A stretch of 64,000 bases of DNA from Siphonodentalium dalli (Eukaryota; Mollusca; Scaphopoda; Gadilida; Siphonodentaliidae), in NCBI GenBank assembly GCA_032622095.1, contig CP136062.1, positions 6,078,001-6,142,000 of the forward strand, given 5' to 3'. The notes beneath the pieces were generated by a model. That model was not told where the DNA came from. It did not search any database and worked only from the letters and a program-made list of their open reading frames with translations. Within the stretch, counting starts at the first letter, position 1. Each line of letters opens with the position of its first letter. Of this stretch, positions 24,475 to 36,551 are shown piece after piece. A program made the position numbers and the translations under genes.

Positions 24475-25390
24475 ACTGGTGCTGCTCTGGTATGAACTGA
24501 GGCTACACTGATTGGAATTACATGGACCTTATTTTGCCATATAAAACTCGTGCTGCTCTGGTATGAACTGATTGGAGTTACAGGGACCTTATTTGGTAAT
24601 ATGTAACTGGTGCTGCTCTGGTTTGAACTGATGCGACACTGATTGGAGTTACTGGGACCTTATTTGGCAATATATAACTGGTGCTGCTCTTGTATGAACT
24701 GATGCGACACTGATTGGAGTTACAGGGACCTTATTTGGTAATATGTAACTGGTGCTGCTCTGGTGTGAACTGATGCGACACTGATTGAAGTTACTGGGAC
24801 CTTATTTTGCAATATATAACTGGTGCGGCTCTGGTATGAACTGGTGCTATACTGATTGGAGATACAGGGACCTTACTTGGCAATATATAACTGGTGCTGC
24901 TCTGGTATGAACTGATGCGACACCGATTGGAGTTACTGGGACCTTATTTGGCAATATATAACTGGTGTGCTCTGGTATGAACTGATGCGACACTGATTGG
25001 AGTTACAGGGACCTTATTATGCAATATATAACTGGTGCTGCTCTGGTATGAACTGACGCGACAGTGGTTGGAGTCCTGGGACCTTATTTGGCAATATATA
25101 ACTGGTGCTGCTCTGGTATGAACTGATTGGAGTTACTGGGACCTTATTTGGCGATATATAACTGGTGCTGCTCTGGTATGAACTGATGCGACACTGATTG
25201 GAGTTACATGGACCTTATTTGGCAATATATAACTGGTGCTGCTCTGATATGAACTGATGTGACACCGAATGGAGTTACAGGGACCTTATTTGGCGATATA
25301 TAACTGGTGCTGCTCTGGTATGAACTGATGCGACACTGATTGGAGTTACAGGGACCTTATTTGGCAATATATAACTGGTGCTGTTCTGGT
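24475..25390 (+). repeat. 71-bp satellite, about 13 copies
   Basis: Consensus phrases ACTGGTGCTGCTCTGGTATG, AACTGATGCGACACTGATTGG, and GGGACCTTATTTGGCAATATA. Most units are 71 bp; two or more lack the 11-12-bp GATGCGACACT part. Divergence between units is modest. Confidence 0.95.
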
Positions 25391-27055
25391 ATGGACATGG
25401 AATCCAGACATGATTGAACGTGTCATGTCGTCTTCGCGGACAACTGATTTCACCTCACTCTAGACTAGAGATATATTGATTGATTTATTGAGAGTTTAAC
25501 GTCGTTTTAGCCGCTAGGCCATATTTCACGACCATACTGGACATATAAACGCAGACACGCGCGTCAATTACTAGTTATATTATACCGGTTTGATTTAGTA
25601 TTGTGCCTTTTAAATTCACTGGTGCGCGAATTTTAAAGAGAGCGAAAAATAAAACGACTTCGATGTTTACCGTACATCCACGGGGGAAATAAGTTATGGC
25701 AATTGCTTGTAAGAATACCAGAATGAAAGCATGAAAAAGTCACCAAATCCACAAGCCACGGATGAAGCCATGATCATTCACATGTAATCTGAGTTAATTA
25801 TAATACCACATCAAGTTTTAAATGTACATGCAGCGAAGTGTTGATTTGTTTCTGAAGTCAGCAGCCAATAAGATGTTTTTTTTACTTCTTCCCACTTCAT
25901 ATCATATGGCGTCCATACATAACGATTTAACTATATCAAAATGATTATTTAAAGCACTCGACAAAATATAAAGAACAAATACACTGTGTTCTGTTTAATG
26001 TACATTTTGTAGTGATGGTCTCTAATCTCACATATACGTTAGAGACTGAAACTTTCATCTAATCATGTCTTTTACGAAAAACCGTGGTGCGCGAAGTTAA
26101 TGTGCGCGAATTGAAAACTGAACGAAAAATAGTACTGCCCGACTTTAAATACGAGTAAGGTATAATATCTTACATAATTATATTTCAAGAAATGACTGCG
26201 CAACGTGCATCAATAAAATCTATCGCCTCGAATTTGGGTGATAATTTTAATTTACTCCAGCAACTCGGAAGATTTAAACGAATACATTTATGCACATAAG
26301 TGTCATAAAATAGAACTGTTGCTACATGTACAATGCGACATGATTAAATGTCCCTAATATAACTAATTGTTAGCATTCACCTATACGTTCCGGTCATTTT
26401 AGACGCTTTCATCGCAGAATGCTTGCAAAATTTACGAATATACGATGTATTATTGTACACTTTTCTCAGAATGTACATGGTTTTGTGCCAACAAATCATC
26501 CCAAATGTTCCATAAATCCGCGACCTCTTCATATCTATATATATTGAAACTGTGTATTCATGTGTAACGAGAATCACTCTTCGAAATGACAACACTTTAG
26601 GTTGTTGTTGTCTCAAAACTGACAGAGATTTGTCCAAAAATAAAATGTCGACCGGCAAAGATAAATACAACAATAACATAGTGTTTGAGATGTGTGCATG
26701 TATATCAACTCGTTAGAAGTATGATTTATTATCAAAGGCCGATATCTAAATCATAGGCTATATTAAGACGTATGTGATTAGTATAAGACATATATAATTA
26801 TCGAAGACTACTCGCATCCAAAACGATCTACACGATTAATCAAGCATTCGCTGACACGCGCATAGACCTAATATATATGCATTTCATTTTATATTAACCT
26901 ATACACTATATATTGCCAAGAAAACCGTTTCCTTCGTAATGCATACCAAACGCCATTAAGGTGGAGACACTCTGGAATGATCTCTCTATCGGTTAACATA
27001 TCCTTGAGTTATAGCGATAGGAAATCGATAGTCACCCAAAGGTACACCAGTGAAA
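25391..27055. other. Spacer without recognised gene
   Basis: No convincing exon. It has two related fragments (GGTGCGCGAATTTTAAAG near 25620 and GTGCGCGAAGTTAATG near 26090) and a small hairpin GTCTCTAA/TTAGAGAC at about 26018-26045. Confidence 0.45.
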
Positions 27056-27885
27056 CTCACACGTGACCATGCAGTCACTCCATATATTCACGAACACCAC
27101 ATAAATGAACATATCTCACTTGCTTTATACACATACACCTCACCACTAATATACAGCCACACATGGGTATGTCCATAGACCCAACGCATGGCCATATAGC
27201 CGTGGGTAAACATGCAGGCACACAAGGTATACGCCTACATCTCCCTCACCATGACCATATAGTCACGACATGTATACCAATTCACTACATTAATGAACAT
27301 ACAGTAACGTATTGTATTCCTATTCGCCTCACGATTGGTAATACAGTCACTCCATGAATATGTATATGTATATATTTGCCACATGCATGGCCATATAGGC
27401 ACTCATGATATACATATACACCCCAACGATGACAATATATTCATTCCTAGCATATATTTTCGCCACATTCATGATGATATATCACTTCTTGTATACATAT
27501 TTGCCTCACCAGGGGTCATAAAGTCATTCCCTGTATATATATATTTGCGACACCCATGGCCATATAGCCACTCAAGATATACATATACACCCAACCCAAA
27601 ACCATAGAGTCACTACAGGTATATAGTATACATATAAACATCAACAATGCCATTACAGTCCATCTAGATATACCAATGTTCCACACCACGCACACGGTCA
27701 TTCACACACTCGAAACGTGCATATAGACCTCACCATGACAAGTCACCCTTTCGCTGTATACTCATAAACCACACTCGTGATCACACAGTCACTCCTTGTA
27801 TACCAATTCACCCCACCATTAATTTTGCCACACTGGCACTCCCTATATACATATTGGCCACGCCATATATACACTTATGATATAC
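27056..27885 (+). repeat. Degenerate ~50-bp minisatellite (CATGACCATA-GTCACTCC), block 1
   Basis: Diverged units read roughly CATGRCCATATAGTCACTCC, then a GTATACATATACACC part. Phasing is loose and the frame-like open stretches are produced by the repeat. Confidence 0.8.
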
Positions 27886-28498
27886 AAGGGCTCGCTGTTT
27901 GCAGGTAATGAGTCGAAACATAATGTGACATTTGCTTAGTATGACACATAGTCAGCGAACTGCAACTGATGATGATCTTATCCAAACAATTTGGCATCTT
28001 TTCAACTCTTTGGGAGCAATTTCCAAAAATGTCTAAACTCTACTTTTGGCATAAAATACAATCTTGTTTTTGTGGGGTAAGTTCTAAAACTATTATCAAA
28101 ATTCCATTAAACCGCTCCAGGACCCAGCTTCCACCGTAAAATTCATGTCATTAGAACGGGGATCAATTTGTCTGCGATAAATTGGGACCTTGGTCATCAT
28201 ATATTTAGCCTCGATTATTCTGCCTAACAGACATCATCCCCTTTCTTTTGACATCCATACATCTATGTACCACCTTGATAGTGTGGGGGAATTATATGAT
28301 GGCTAGGATGTAAGCCATTATTTATTTCACTATACTTATGTTGACAAACGGAAAGCCCTTATGGTTCGTCAGCCAGTGCTCCATTTTGACTTGTTATTGT
28401 CATTCCGGAGGACTAGTGTGATTTTCGTTGACGCGGACAGCTGTGTCACCTTGTCAGACACCCACTTATATGTATGTGTTAGCCTATAATTACCTGCA
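27886..28498. other. Non-repeat DNA between two minisatellite blocks
   Basis: About 0.6 kb that does not match the surrounding repeat. No supported exon. Its left border carries GGGCTCGC and the right outer border of the second block carries GCGAGCCC, which may be a shared boundary motif or chance. Confidence 0.45.
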
Positions 28499-29300
28499 TT
28501 GGTTGGTCGTCTGTATTGGTTAACCCATGACCATAGTCACTCCAGGTGTATATACCTCATCAATTACCATACATTCCTTCTAGATATACCTATACCCGCA
28601 CTCGGCCATTCGTACACTTCAAACTTGCAAATGCAGCACAACCATGATAATTCAGTCAATCGCTGCATTCTTACACACCCTATCCATGAACATTCAACTA
28701 TTCACTGTATACCAGTACACACATCAATGACAATACAGCCACAGCACATAAACATATACATCTCACTCATGGCCATGCTGTCACTATATATATACATTCT
28801 CAAGCCCGTCAATGACCAGCAAACTGTACTCCATGTATGCATATACACTGCAACAACATTAACCCTGCAGTCATTCCATGTACACATTGCCCATAACCAT
28901 ACAACCACTCCATATGTATACATACACCCAATCCATTACCATACAGCCAACGCATGTATACATATGCACCCACTCATGACAATACCGCCACCCAGGGTAT
29001 ACCTGTACATCCCACCCATGACCACACAGTCACTCCATATATACATGCACAACACAAAAATGGACAATGTAGCTAATCTCGCTATACACATACATCACTT
29101 CAATGACCAGACAACCACTCCCTGTAAACATGTTCACCTCACACATGACCATAAGCTACTCCTTATATACCTATACAACTCAACGTGGACACCCCATACA
29201 TGACCATATAGTCACACATTGTATAACTATTCATATCATTCACGAATAACTCCCCGTATGCATACTCACCTCACCTATAGTCATACATTCGACAGGCATA
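28499..29300 (+). repeat. Degenerate ~50-bp minisatellite, block 2
   Basis: Continuation of the same CATGACCATA/CACTCCATGTATACATA repeat. It holds the longest open frame of the window (234 codons from a TTG), whose His/Tyr/Ile-rich repeating peptide simply mirrors the DNA repeat. I do not treat it as a gene. Confidence 0.8.
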
Positions 29301-29315
29301 CACACTGTAATATGA

Positions 29316-29510
29316 CTATACGTAAACGTAATTTGCGAGCCCTCAAATGTATTTTTATGACAATAAGGAATGCATGAATTCACAAATAGAAATGGGACAT
29401 AAATTTGCACCCACTGGGTTGGAATGTTGCAACAGTTGACTGTTATTTCACTACTTTCAACTGTTGGAAATCTTCATCGAATCAACCCTTTGGCTAGGAA
29501 CTTTCCATAG
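29316..29510 (+). repeat. Dispersed repeat with TACGTAAACGTAATTTGCGA end, copy 1
   Basis: Its first 29 bp match exactly the reverse complement of the end of 43786-44061. Downstream blocks (TGGAATGTTGCAACAG, CTGTTGGAAATCTTCATCGAAT, CCCTTTGG-TAGGAACTTTCCAT) also align in order with that copy. Element type unknown. Confidence 0.8.
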
Positions 29511-29522
29511 ATTACCATATAT

Positions 29523-29957
29523 ATGGAACTTGTTTATATCTGTGCAGGAGATGTCCCTTTTATCAATTACACTAGAGCTCCGGGTGCAGACAAACATTCA
29601 TGGGGCAGGGATGTTGATATACAATGTACATTAGGACATAAGTTTTTTCTTCCATTTTCGAGTCTATATATAAGCCCACCACATGAGAGAAGCAGGCCCC
29701 TGTAACCCCTAATTCCCTTTTTATGACCATGGATGTTGTATGCATCTGAGCAAGGTCTGCGGGGTATACCCCCTATATTCAAATACACTAGAGTTCCAGA
29801 ATGGAGACATACTTGCATGGGGCAGGGATGCTGATGACATCAAAATATGGGTTTTTACCCAATTTTAAGTCAATCAGTACACCATCTTTATAACTGCAAA
29901 AACACTATATTTTATGTTAATAACGTGTCCGAACATTTACTCCTTCCAAGCCCAATT
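29523..29957 (+). repeat. Dispersed repeat (CACTAGAGCTCC family), copy 1
   Basis: Matches 34227-34643 in direct orientation, with 29830-29957 almost identical (TTTTTACCCAATTTTAAGTC, AACGTGTCCGAACATTTACT). The segment is itself built from two related parts, each with ACACTAGAG-TCC and CATGGGGCAGGGATG. A third, strongly decayed copy lies at 57960-58320. Confidence 0.88.
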
Positions 29958-29977
29958 TTAAGTCAATAAGTACATTA

Positions 29978-30053
29978 ATACCTAAGTAATCGACTCCTTA
30001 ACCACAGCAGAATTAAGGGTAACTTTTCAGGATTTAATCGGAAATATGGCTTT
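29978..30053 (+). mobile_element. Half copy of the CAGTAATG foldback MITE
   Basis: ATCGACTCCTTAACCACAGC through CGGAAATATGGC equals one arm of the MITE at 42170-42392. The other arm and the terminal CAGTAATGC are missing. It is embedded in a repeat of the preceding CACTAGAG family. Confidence 0.85.
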
Positions 30054-30143
30054 TCTTTAATTTTCGAGTCTACATGTATATAGGCCCAGCACATGAGGGA
30101 AGCAGGCCCCCTGTATTGGCCTGTAACTCCTAATTCCCTTTTT

Positions 30144-30181
30144 CACCCACTGACCAACGCGCGAAGCGCGTTCAGTGGGTG
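30144..30181. repeat. GC-rich hairpin
   Basis: CACCCACTGA and AACGCGC pair with GCGCGTT and CAGTGGGTG around a GAA loop, with a two-base bulge. It stands out in AT-rich DNA and may be the end hairpin of a decayed element. Confidence 0.85.
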
Positions 30182-31017
30182 TACTATTATCGTAGGACTC
30201 ATGCGTTTCTGCTGAATTGAAATAGTGCCTATGCGTTTCTGCTGAGCTGCACTGACGTTTGATCGCAAAATTAAATTATAACCATTATCAAAGCACACGT
30301 TTGGATAACACCGCCATAAACAGTTTCATATTATGATGTTGAGCTCATATCGTCAATAAAATTATAGTTATAATTGATAAAACTAAATTGTACTGCTAAA
30401 GTAATTCTACCAATTGGGTAACTAGATTCAGGTTGAGCTAGAACTTGAGAAATTTTAATTTCAACCAATTGAAATGCCGCTGGAATTGGAAAGGGTTAAG
30501 GTTGTTGGGCAACGCAAATGACGTCATCGAAAACAAGGCGACTCAAAATGAGTCAAAAATCGTACACAGTACATGTCTCGCTTCGTCTCGGAATCGTGAT
30601 TTAAATTCATTCATTTTGACTGTTATTGTGTCCTAAGATATTAGCAACTTGTGGAATGTGCTTAGGAAGGATTGTTTTGATATCTAATAAGTGGGATTTA
30701 CCTCCCAAAAAGGTGAGTTTCAGGCCTGCATTTGTTGTCAATCTGTATTAATATCTGATTCTGACAGCGCTCGTCTGCAACTGCAATTGGCAGAATTCGC
30801 GTGTTGACTAAACGTATTCTCCACTCGATTCTCGAGTCAAAATGCACAATAATCGGTCAAATTCTTTCAATAATTCTATCTATATACATCTTAGCTATTA
30901 TTCGGATCAGATCTCCCCGTCGAGAAAGCGATATGTTGACCAAAACGACACTTGAGAAAGTTGTTTACATTTTGAGCGCACACTGCCTGCGGCACAGTAC
31001 ACGCTCGATTTTTATCA
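30182..31017. other. Spacer without recognised gene
   Basis: No supported exon. A CRE-like TGACGTCA lies at about 30519. Confidence 0.45.
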
Positions 31018-31545
31018 TGGAAACAAATCAATTTCTTCCATCTAAAAGATAATTACGTGCTGGACCCTGTCATTTTTGGAATATATAAGTATTCCACGCA
31101 GACATACCTCAGTCTCAGCTTAAAATTTTGAAAAATAACAGTTTTATCGACATAAATCGATTTGAATGGGAAAATCCCGTGTTAAAATTTATCATTGAAA
31201 AAAAATAATTTCTTCCCTCTAAAAAATAATTACGTGCTGTACCCTGTCATTTTAGGAATATATAGGTATTCCACGCTGACACACCAAGTCTCAGCTTAAA
31301 ATTTTGAAAAATAAGAGTTTTATCGACATAAATCGATTTGAATAGCAAATCCCATGTTAAAATTTATCATCGAAAAAAATTAATTTCTTCCATCTAAAAA
31401 ATAATTACGTGCTGTACCCTGTCATTTTAGGAATATATAAGTATTCCACACAGACACACCAAGTCTCAGCTTAAAATTTTGAAAAATAAGAATTTTATCG
31501 ACATAAATCAATTTTAATGGCAGATCCCATGTTAAATAATAAATT
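31018..31545 (+). repeat. 175-177-bp tandem repeat, three copies
   Basis: AATTACGTGCTG recurs at 31051, 31228 and 31403. Units share GAATATATAAGTATTCCACGC, TCAGCTTAAAATTTTGAAAA and TTTTATCGACATAAATCGAT. The last copy decays after about 31540. Confidence 0.93.
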
Positions 31546-31624
31546 TTAGGGCCCTGCGAATGTTTTCTGAGCTGTTCCATATTGACCAACAGAGTCCATA
31601 TTTGACAGGTTCTACCTGATAATT

Positions 31625-32485
31625 GTGCGACAGTACAGTCGCGTTACTTTATACGTCAACATTGGTCATTATCACCCGACAAATTTATTTTGGTCTATCG
31701 TATCAACCCCCATGTAGCCTGACTAAGTGTCAACATTGGTCTTTATTGCTCCACTAATTTTTATCGTCTCATCGGTATGAATTCCATATCCAATTATCCA
31801 CATATAACCAACCGAACCTCTAATCCCGGTCCAATTTTTTTTTTTTTCATCGCTATAGTCAAGTTACGTAATATTTTATCACGTGATAATTTTACTTATA
31901 TGTCTATGGTATTACTATAGTATACGGTATACGTATATCAATTGCTATTCCTTTCTATATAATCCTGGTGCCATCTATAGAGTAAGAGATAATTTCAGAC
32001 CCCCCCCCCAATTTTATATCATTGCCGCTACAGTACAGTCGCGATGCATCACATGGCAACATTGATCGCTATCGCTCTACTAATTTATGTCAGTTCATCG
32101 TTCCCCTTTTTCTCCGAGTCTATTTAACCAACCCAACATCTAAACCCGGCCTAAATTATTTTCATCGGTATACCGTAGTTGTGTTACATACATATTTTTA
32201 TCATTTGATTCCAATTTGCATTGTACCACTATAGAAGTCCATAAATGACTATTCTGGCACTATATAGAGATAACGAAGATTATTACAACCCCCCCCCCCC
32301 CCATTTTATAGCCTTGTTGCAACAGTAGAGTTGAGATGCATGATATGTCAACATTGGTCGGTATCGCTCTACAAATTTATATCGGTTCAACCCTTAGTTC
32401 CCTGTATCGCCCACTCCTCCCTCAATTTATTTTTTCATTTGTATTATAGTCTCGTTACGTACATATTTTATCTCTTGTAACTTTT
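31625..32485 (+). repeat. Degenerate ~275-310-bp tandem repeat with poly(C), three units
   Basis: The phrases ACAGTACAGTCGCG, CAACATTGGTCG-TATCGCTCTAC and TTTTCATCG-TATA-TC recur near 31635, 32030 and 32325. Two units carry poly(C) tracts (10 and 14 nt). Confidence 0.75.
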
Positions 32486-32654
32486 GCTTCAACATGCCGA
32501 GTTCTGCTGCAGACAATACAAAACTGACAACATTTCGAAATGTAAGCAGGCTTCAAACTCATCTTATCCAAGAAACTTGTGTATAAGGTGTACTCGCATT
32601 TGTTGCGTTAAAAACCAAAGGTCCCAAGTCAAGGTCCAAAATCCCCAACACACT

Positions 32655-32960
32655 GATGTGAGGTTTAATGATAACTCACATCTACATAACCTAACCAATA
32701 TAAGGATGTGAGGTGTAATGATAACTCCATCCACATACAGTAATGTCCAAAGTAATTGACCACTTAACCACAGCAGAATTATGGGTAATTTTTCAGGATT
32801 TTAAATCCTGAAAAATTACCAATAATTCTGCTCTGGTTAAGTGGTCAATTACTTTGAGCATTACTGTAACCAATATAAGGATGTGAGGTTTAATGATAAC
32901 TCTATCCACATAATCAATATACGGGTGTGATGTTTAATGAGAACGCCATCCACATAACTA
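32655..32960 (+). repeat. ~55-bp minisatellite interrupted by a MITE
   Basis: Units of the form GGATGTGAGGTTTAATGATA-ACTC-ATCCACATAA-CAATATA recur four or five times; one is split by the element at 32736-32868. Confidence 0.85.
32736..32868. mobile_element. CAGTAATG foldback MITE with TA target duplication
   Basis: Perfectly framed element TA-CAGTAATG...CATTACTG-TA. The uninterrupted minisatellite unit reads CCACATAACCAATATA, so removing the element plus one TA restores it, which demonstrates a TA target duplication. That duplication and the CAG...CTG ends point to the Tc1/mariner-pogo superfamily. This short form has only the two arms, sharing TAACCACAGCAGAATTAT and TTTTTCAGGATTT with the longer copy at 42170-42392. 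Confidence 0.92.
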
Positions 32961-33329
32961 ATAACTATGTGTGAAAATTAAATAAAAAAATTAAATTCCA
33001 TGATGGCGTCCAATATGGACTATCTAATTCTGCTCCAAAAACATGTATATTCAATATATGGATGTTTATTGGATGGGGGGGGGACCGATTATTTCAAGGA
33101 TATTTTAATTCACTGGGATACAAAACCCGACCTACGGGAGCACGCTTCGCGCACGACTGTATCTTAAGCATATGTGCATATTTAATAAGCCAACAATTGG
33201 AATCCCAACAGAGAAGACTGGCGTAGGTCCCTTGCGCATAGACATCGTTGATGATCTCTATGGGAAACCAACTTGACATTTAATAGACAATTTCGATTAA
33301 CTGCAATAACTTAAGGAATCTCTAATTGA

Positions 33330-33800
33330 GCTCAAGCCCAATAAGAATATTCCTTCAGTTATTGTGCTTAAGCGCAGTTAGAGATACCTTATTGCGCTTA
33401 AGCACAATGTGATATTTCTGTGCAATAAGGAATATTCTTATTGCGCTTAAGTGTAATAAGACATTCCTTATTACACGTAAGCGAAATTACATCAATATTG
33501 CACTTAAGCGCAATTAATATCTCTCATTAGATCACCCTTGTGCAAATAGTAGAATAATCCTATATTTGTTCCACCCATTGTACCATGGAGATGGACTACA
33601 CCACCTGAATTATAGGGAGTTTATGTACTATATATAATATATTCCTTATTAAGAGATTCCTTATTGGGTTTTATTATATAAGCGCAATTTGTAAATTCCA
33701 TTATTGCGCTTAAGCACAGTTAAATATATCCTTATTGCGCTTAAGCACAATAGAGATTCCCTTATTGTGCTTAAGCACAATTAGCTCTTCTTGCGATTAA
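33330..33800. repeat. Cluster of GCGCTTAAGCGC-type palindromes
   Basis: More than ten motifs of the type TTGTGCTTAAGCACAA or ATTGCGCTTAAGCGCAAT, all centred on CTTAAG, are spaced by short ATTCCTTATT-like links. A second cluster is at 57530-57745. Open frames are absent. Confidence 0.85.
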
Positions 33801-34126
33801 TTAAAAAAAAAAATTCTAATTGTATTGTAACTATTGTTTTGTCCTTTAATATTTCCCATACATCATGTACACATATATTATGCTAGAATGGTACTATTAT
33901 TACTAATACCACTCGTAGTAGTTAATACCACCTTACTGTCAATATCCTATCATGGTTAGTTTCAAATCATAACGTTAATTGTTATTACTATGTGTGTACT
34001 GTACATGTACATCAGTCATCAATTAATAATATTTTGCTATTTTGCATGCGAAGTGGAAGACCCTCCAATAGCTTATCAATACCACTCGGGACAGTGGGTG
34101 TTTTTCCTCAATTAATTGAATTTCTT

Positions 34127-34643
34127 GTTATGACTATGGATATTGTGTGTATCTGTGCAGATGCCCCAATGTACACCATATGAGGGAAGCAAGCCCCCAG
34201 GGACCCCTAATTCCCTTTTTATGACCATGGAACTTGTACATATCTGTGCAGGAGATGTTCCGTTTATCAAATACACTAGAGCTCCGGTGGAGACACACAT
34301 TCATGGGGCAAGTATGCTGATATGCATTAGGAAATATGTTTTTTCTTAAATGTTCGAGTCTATATACATGTAGGCCCATCACATGAGGGAAGCAGGCCCC
34401 ATGTAACCCCTAATTCCCTTTGTATGACCATGGACATTGTATGTATCTGAGCAGGAGAGGCCCCTTTATTCTGTTACACTAGAGCTACAGGATGGCGAGA
34501 TACTTGCATGGGGCAGGGATGCTGATGACATGAAAATATGGGTTTTTACCCAATTTTAAGTCAATCAGTACACCATCTTTATAACTGCAAAAACACTATA
34601 TTTTATGTTAATAACGTGTCCGAACATTTACTCCTTCCAAGTC
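34127..34643 (+). repeat. Dispersed repeat (CACTAGAGCTCC family), copy 2
   Basis: Direct-orientation counterpart of 29523-29957, with an additional upstream sub-unit starting at about 34127 (ATGACTATGG, ATCTGTGCAG, CATATGAGGGAAGCA). Confidence 0.88.
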
Positions 34644-35070
34644 CATGATATGTACATGTAGATATAAAATTAGAATATACAATTAGATTATACAATGTAG
34701 GCTACATGTAGGTGAATGATAATTGTACCCCACACAGGTTGATACTTTGAAGTATATATATTCTCAAGTCGCATTAATTAATGTGCCAGTTTAAATCTGG
34801 TATCATTGGTACTATATAGATGTTTATAGTTCATGGACATATACCGGTAAAAATTAAATGTCTGCCATGCCCGGTTACTGAAACCATGTCATTTGGACCT
34901 TGCTGGTTAAAGGCACGGTTGGCCTTCATTATAGATTATAATTTAGAAATAAAAGTTAAGAAATTATAACATGTTGTAAAGAATATAGTAATGGTATACT
35001 ATTAAAGTATGAATGCCATATCCTCAAAACACACATTGTGTCAGTTGAACGTTGGTTTATATACATTATA
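34644..35070. other. Spacer without recognised gene
   Basis: AT-rich with TACATGTA motifs. No supported gene. Confidence 0.45.
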
Positions 35071-35071
35071 C

Positions 35072-35304
35072 AGCATGTAAAGAGTGAGCGATAAGCACAA
35101 CACTCAACACCGTGGAAATGTTTCAGGAGAGTGATTCACAGTGACCCATTCAACACCGAAATCTTGAAAGGTGAGGGTTAAAATTAGTTAGCGCTATACT
35201 GTTATGTTATAAACAATTTGGTGGAATTTCTAACCAAAGTTCACTTAATGAATAGGGTATCCGCGGCAATGAGTGTTTTGCTTACTGCATACTCTTCACA
35301 TACT
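35072..35304. mobile_element. MITE family with ATAAGCA ends, copy 2
   Basis: Inverted ends (35081-35105 and 35271-35295, extendable by about nine bases on each side) and an interior aligned with copy 1 at 16529-16730. Ends differ at about four or five of 25 positions, so the copy is older than copy 1. Confidence 0.78.
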
Positions 35305-35586
35305 GATTGTCTACATAACATGGGGTTTATTCACATGACTTAGAAATATCATTTAATACAACTATTAGTTATTTAAGTCCAGTGTGGAAGATTCATCAGA
35401 ATAACAATATGAATCAGGACCCTATATATTAGTCATTTCTTAACTCTGAAATGTTGGTAAAAGTAAAACATAAAGTGATCCAGAGAGACTGATAGACAAA
35501 ACAAGAGCACTGCCGCTGATGGTTATTTAAACCAAATTTCCGGCTACCATCTTTGACCAAAAAAATCTTAACCAAATATGTATATG

Positions 35587-36551
35587 CAGGGTTCCGCCAA
35601 GGGGAATTAATGAGTCCGTATTGGGGAAACACATAACGCGACGGGACGACCATGGTTCGTCCTATCGGGCGAAAAATTTGTTATTTGACATTGAAAAGTA
35701 GCCATTTCCTTGCACATGAGTGTCCCACAAAGCAATCCAAAGCTACGTATATTACGCAAGTCGATCATTTTCCGTGGGTGCATTAATTATAATTGATGGT
35801 ATCCAGATAATTATTCATATAATTACGCACGTAAGACTGCCGTCTGATTGAATACTATATCAAGCTACAAGTTACAGTGTTTAAAAATGTATAACTGACA
35901 ATAAGATTCCGTATAATGAAACTAAACATGTTTTTTGTGTTTATCCTCCATGCATGTATGGGTCAAATGAATGATTTTGTCACTATGAATTCCCGCTATA
36001 AAGACTGATTTGGGACAGGTTCCGTTTTATAACAGTACGATAGCACAGGATCTCGGAGGTAGATACCTCCTTTGGTAGGAGAACCGGGGCCGCCTGTTGG
36101 CGTATGTCGATCCCTACTCTGCCTAACTCAGCAAGTCGGCATTCTCTGATCAAATTATGTAATCGTACGATAGCACGGGATCTCCGAGCGTGAGTAGTTT
36201 CAACCACAGAAATCCCGTGCAAAATAATATCCGTACTCAGCAGTGCGGCATTCTTTGATGTTAACGCGACCTTTATTATGCTGTATATAACGTCGTTATT
36301 TCAATGCACACCAAACATTACGTTGTAGTTTTTGGCGCTTTGATTACAAAGGGTTACGCTGTACTGGTAACACACTGTGCTCAATTGACCCGCTTTTTCA
36401 CCAGTATTCTGTTTAACCCCCCGAACTCCCGTTGCAGCCGAATTTTTTATGATATATTGCTACTGACTTTTGGTACATGTATGAATCAAACAGATCTGCG
36501 AGGGGAATGGGTCCGTGGGACGGACCCGCAGCCGGCGTGGCGGAAACCCTG
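35587..36551. mobile_element. Candidate hAT-type element, TIR CAGGGTTTCCGCCA
   Basis: CAGGGTTCCGCCAAGGGG at the left and the complement CAGGGTTTCCGCCACG at the right form inverted ends separated by about 0.97 kb, typical in start (CAG) for hAT. No clean 8-bp target duplication is visible, which lowers confidence. Near the right end GGGTCCGTGGGACGGACCC forms a hairpin. Inside, 36030-36150 and 36160-36260 are a diverged tandem duplication (CGATAGCAC-GGATCTC and GCGGCATTCT-TGAT). A minus-strand frame of about 107 codons without ATG crosses the duplication; I recognise no transposase domain in it. Confidence 0.45.

Noticed and set aside
28499-29203. Longest open frame of the window (234 codons, plus strand, His/Tyr-rich).
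   Set aside because: It lies wholly in a degenerate ~50-bp minisatellite, starts with TTG, and the peptide repeat mirrors the DNA repeat.
33300-33800. Possible CRISPR-like regular array.
   Set aside because: Motifs are palindromes with irregular spacing and related linkers, in eukaryotic DNA; there are no constant repeats with unique spacers.
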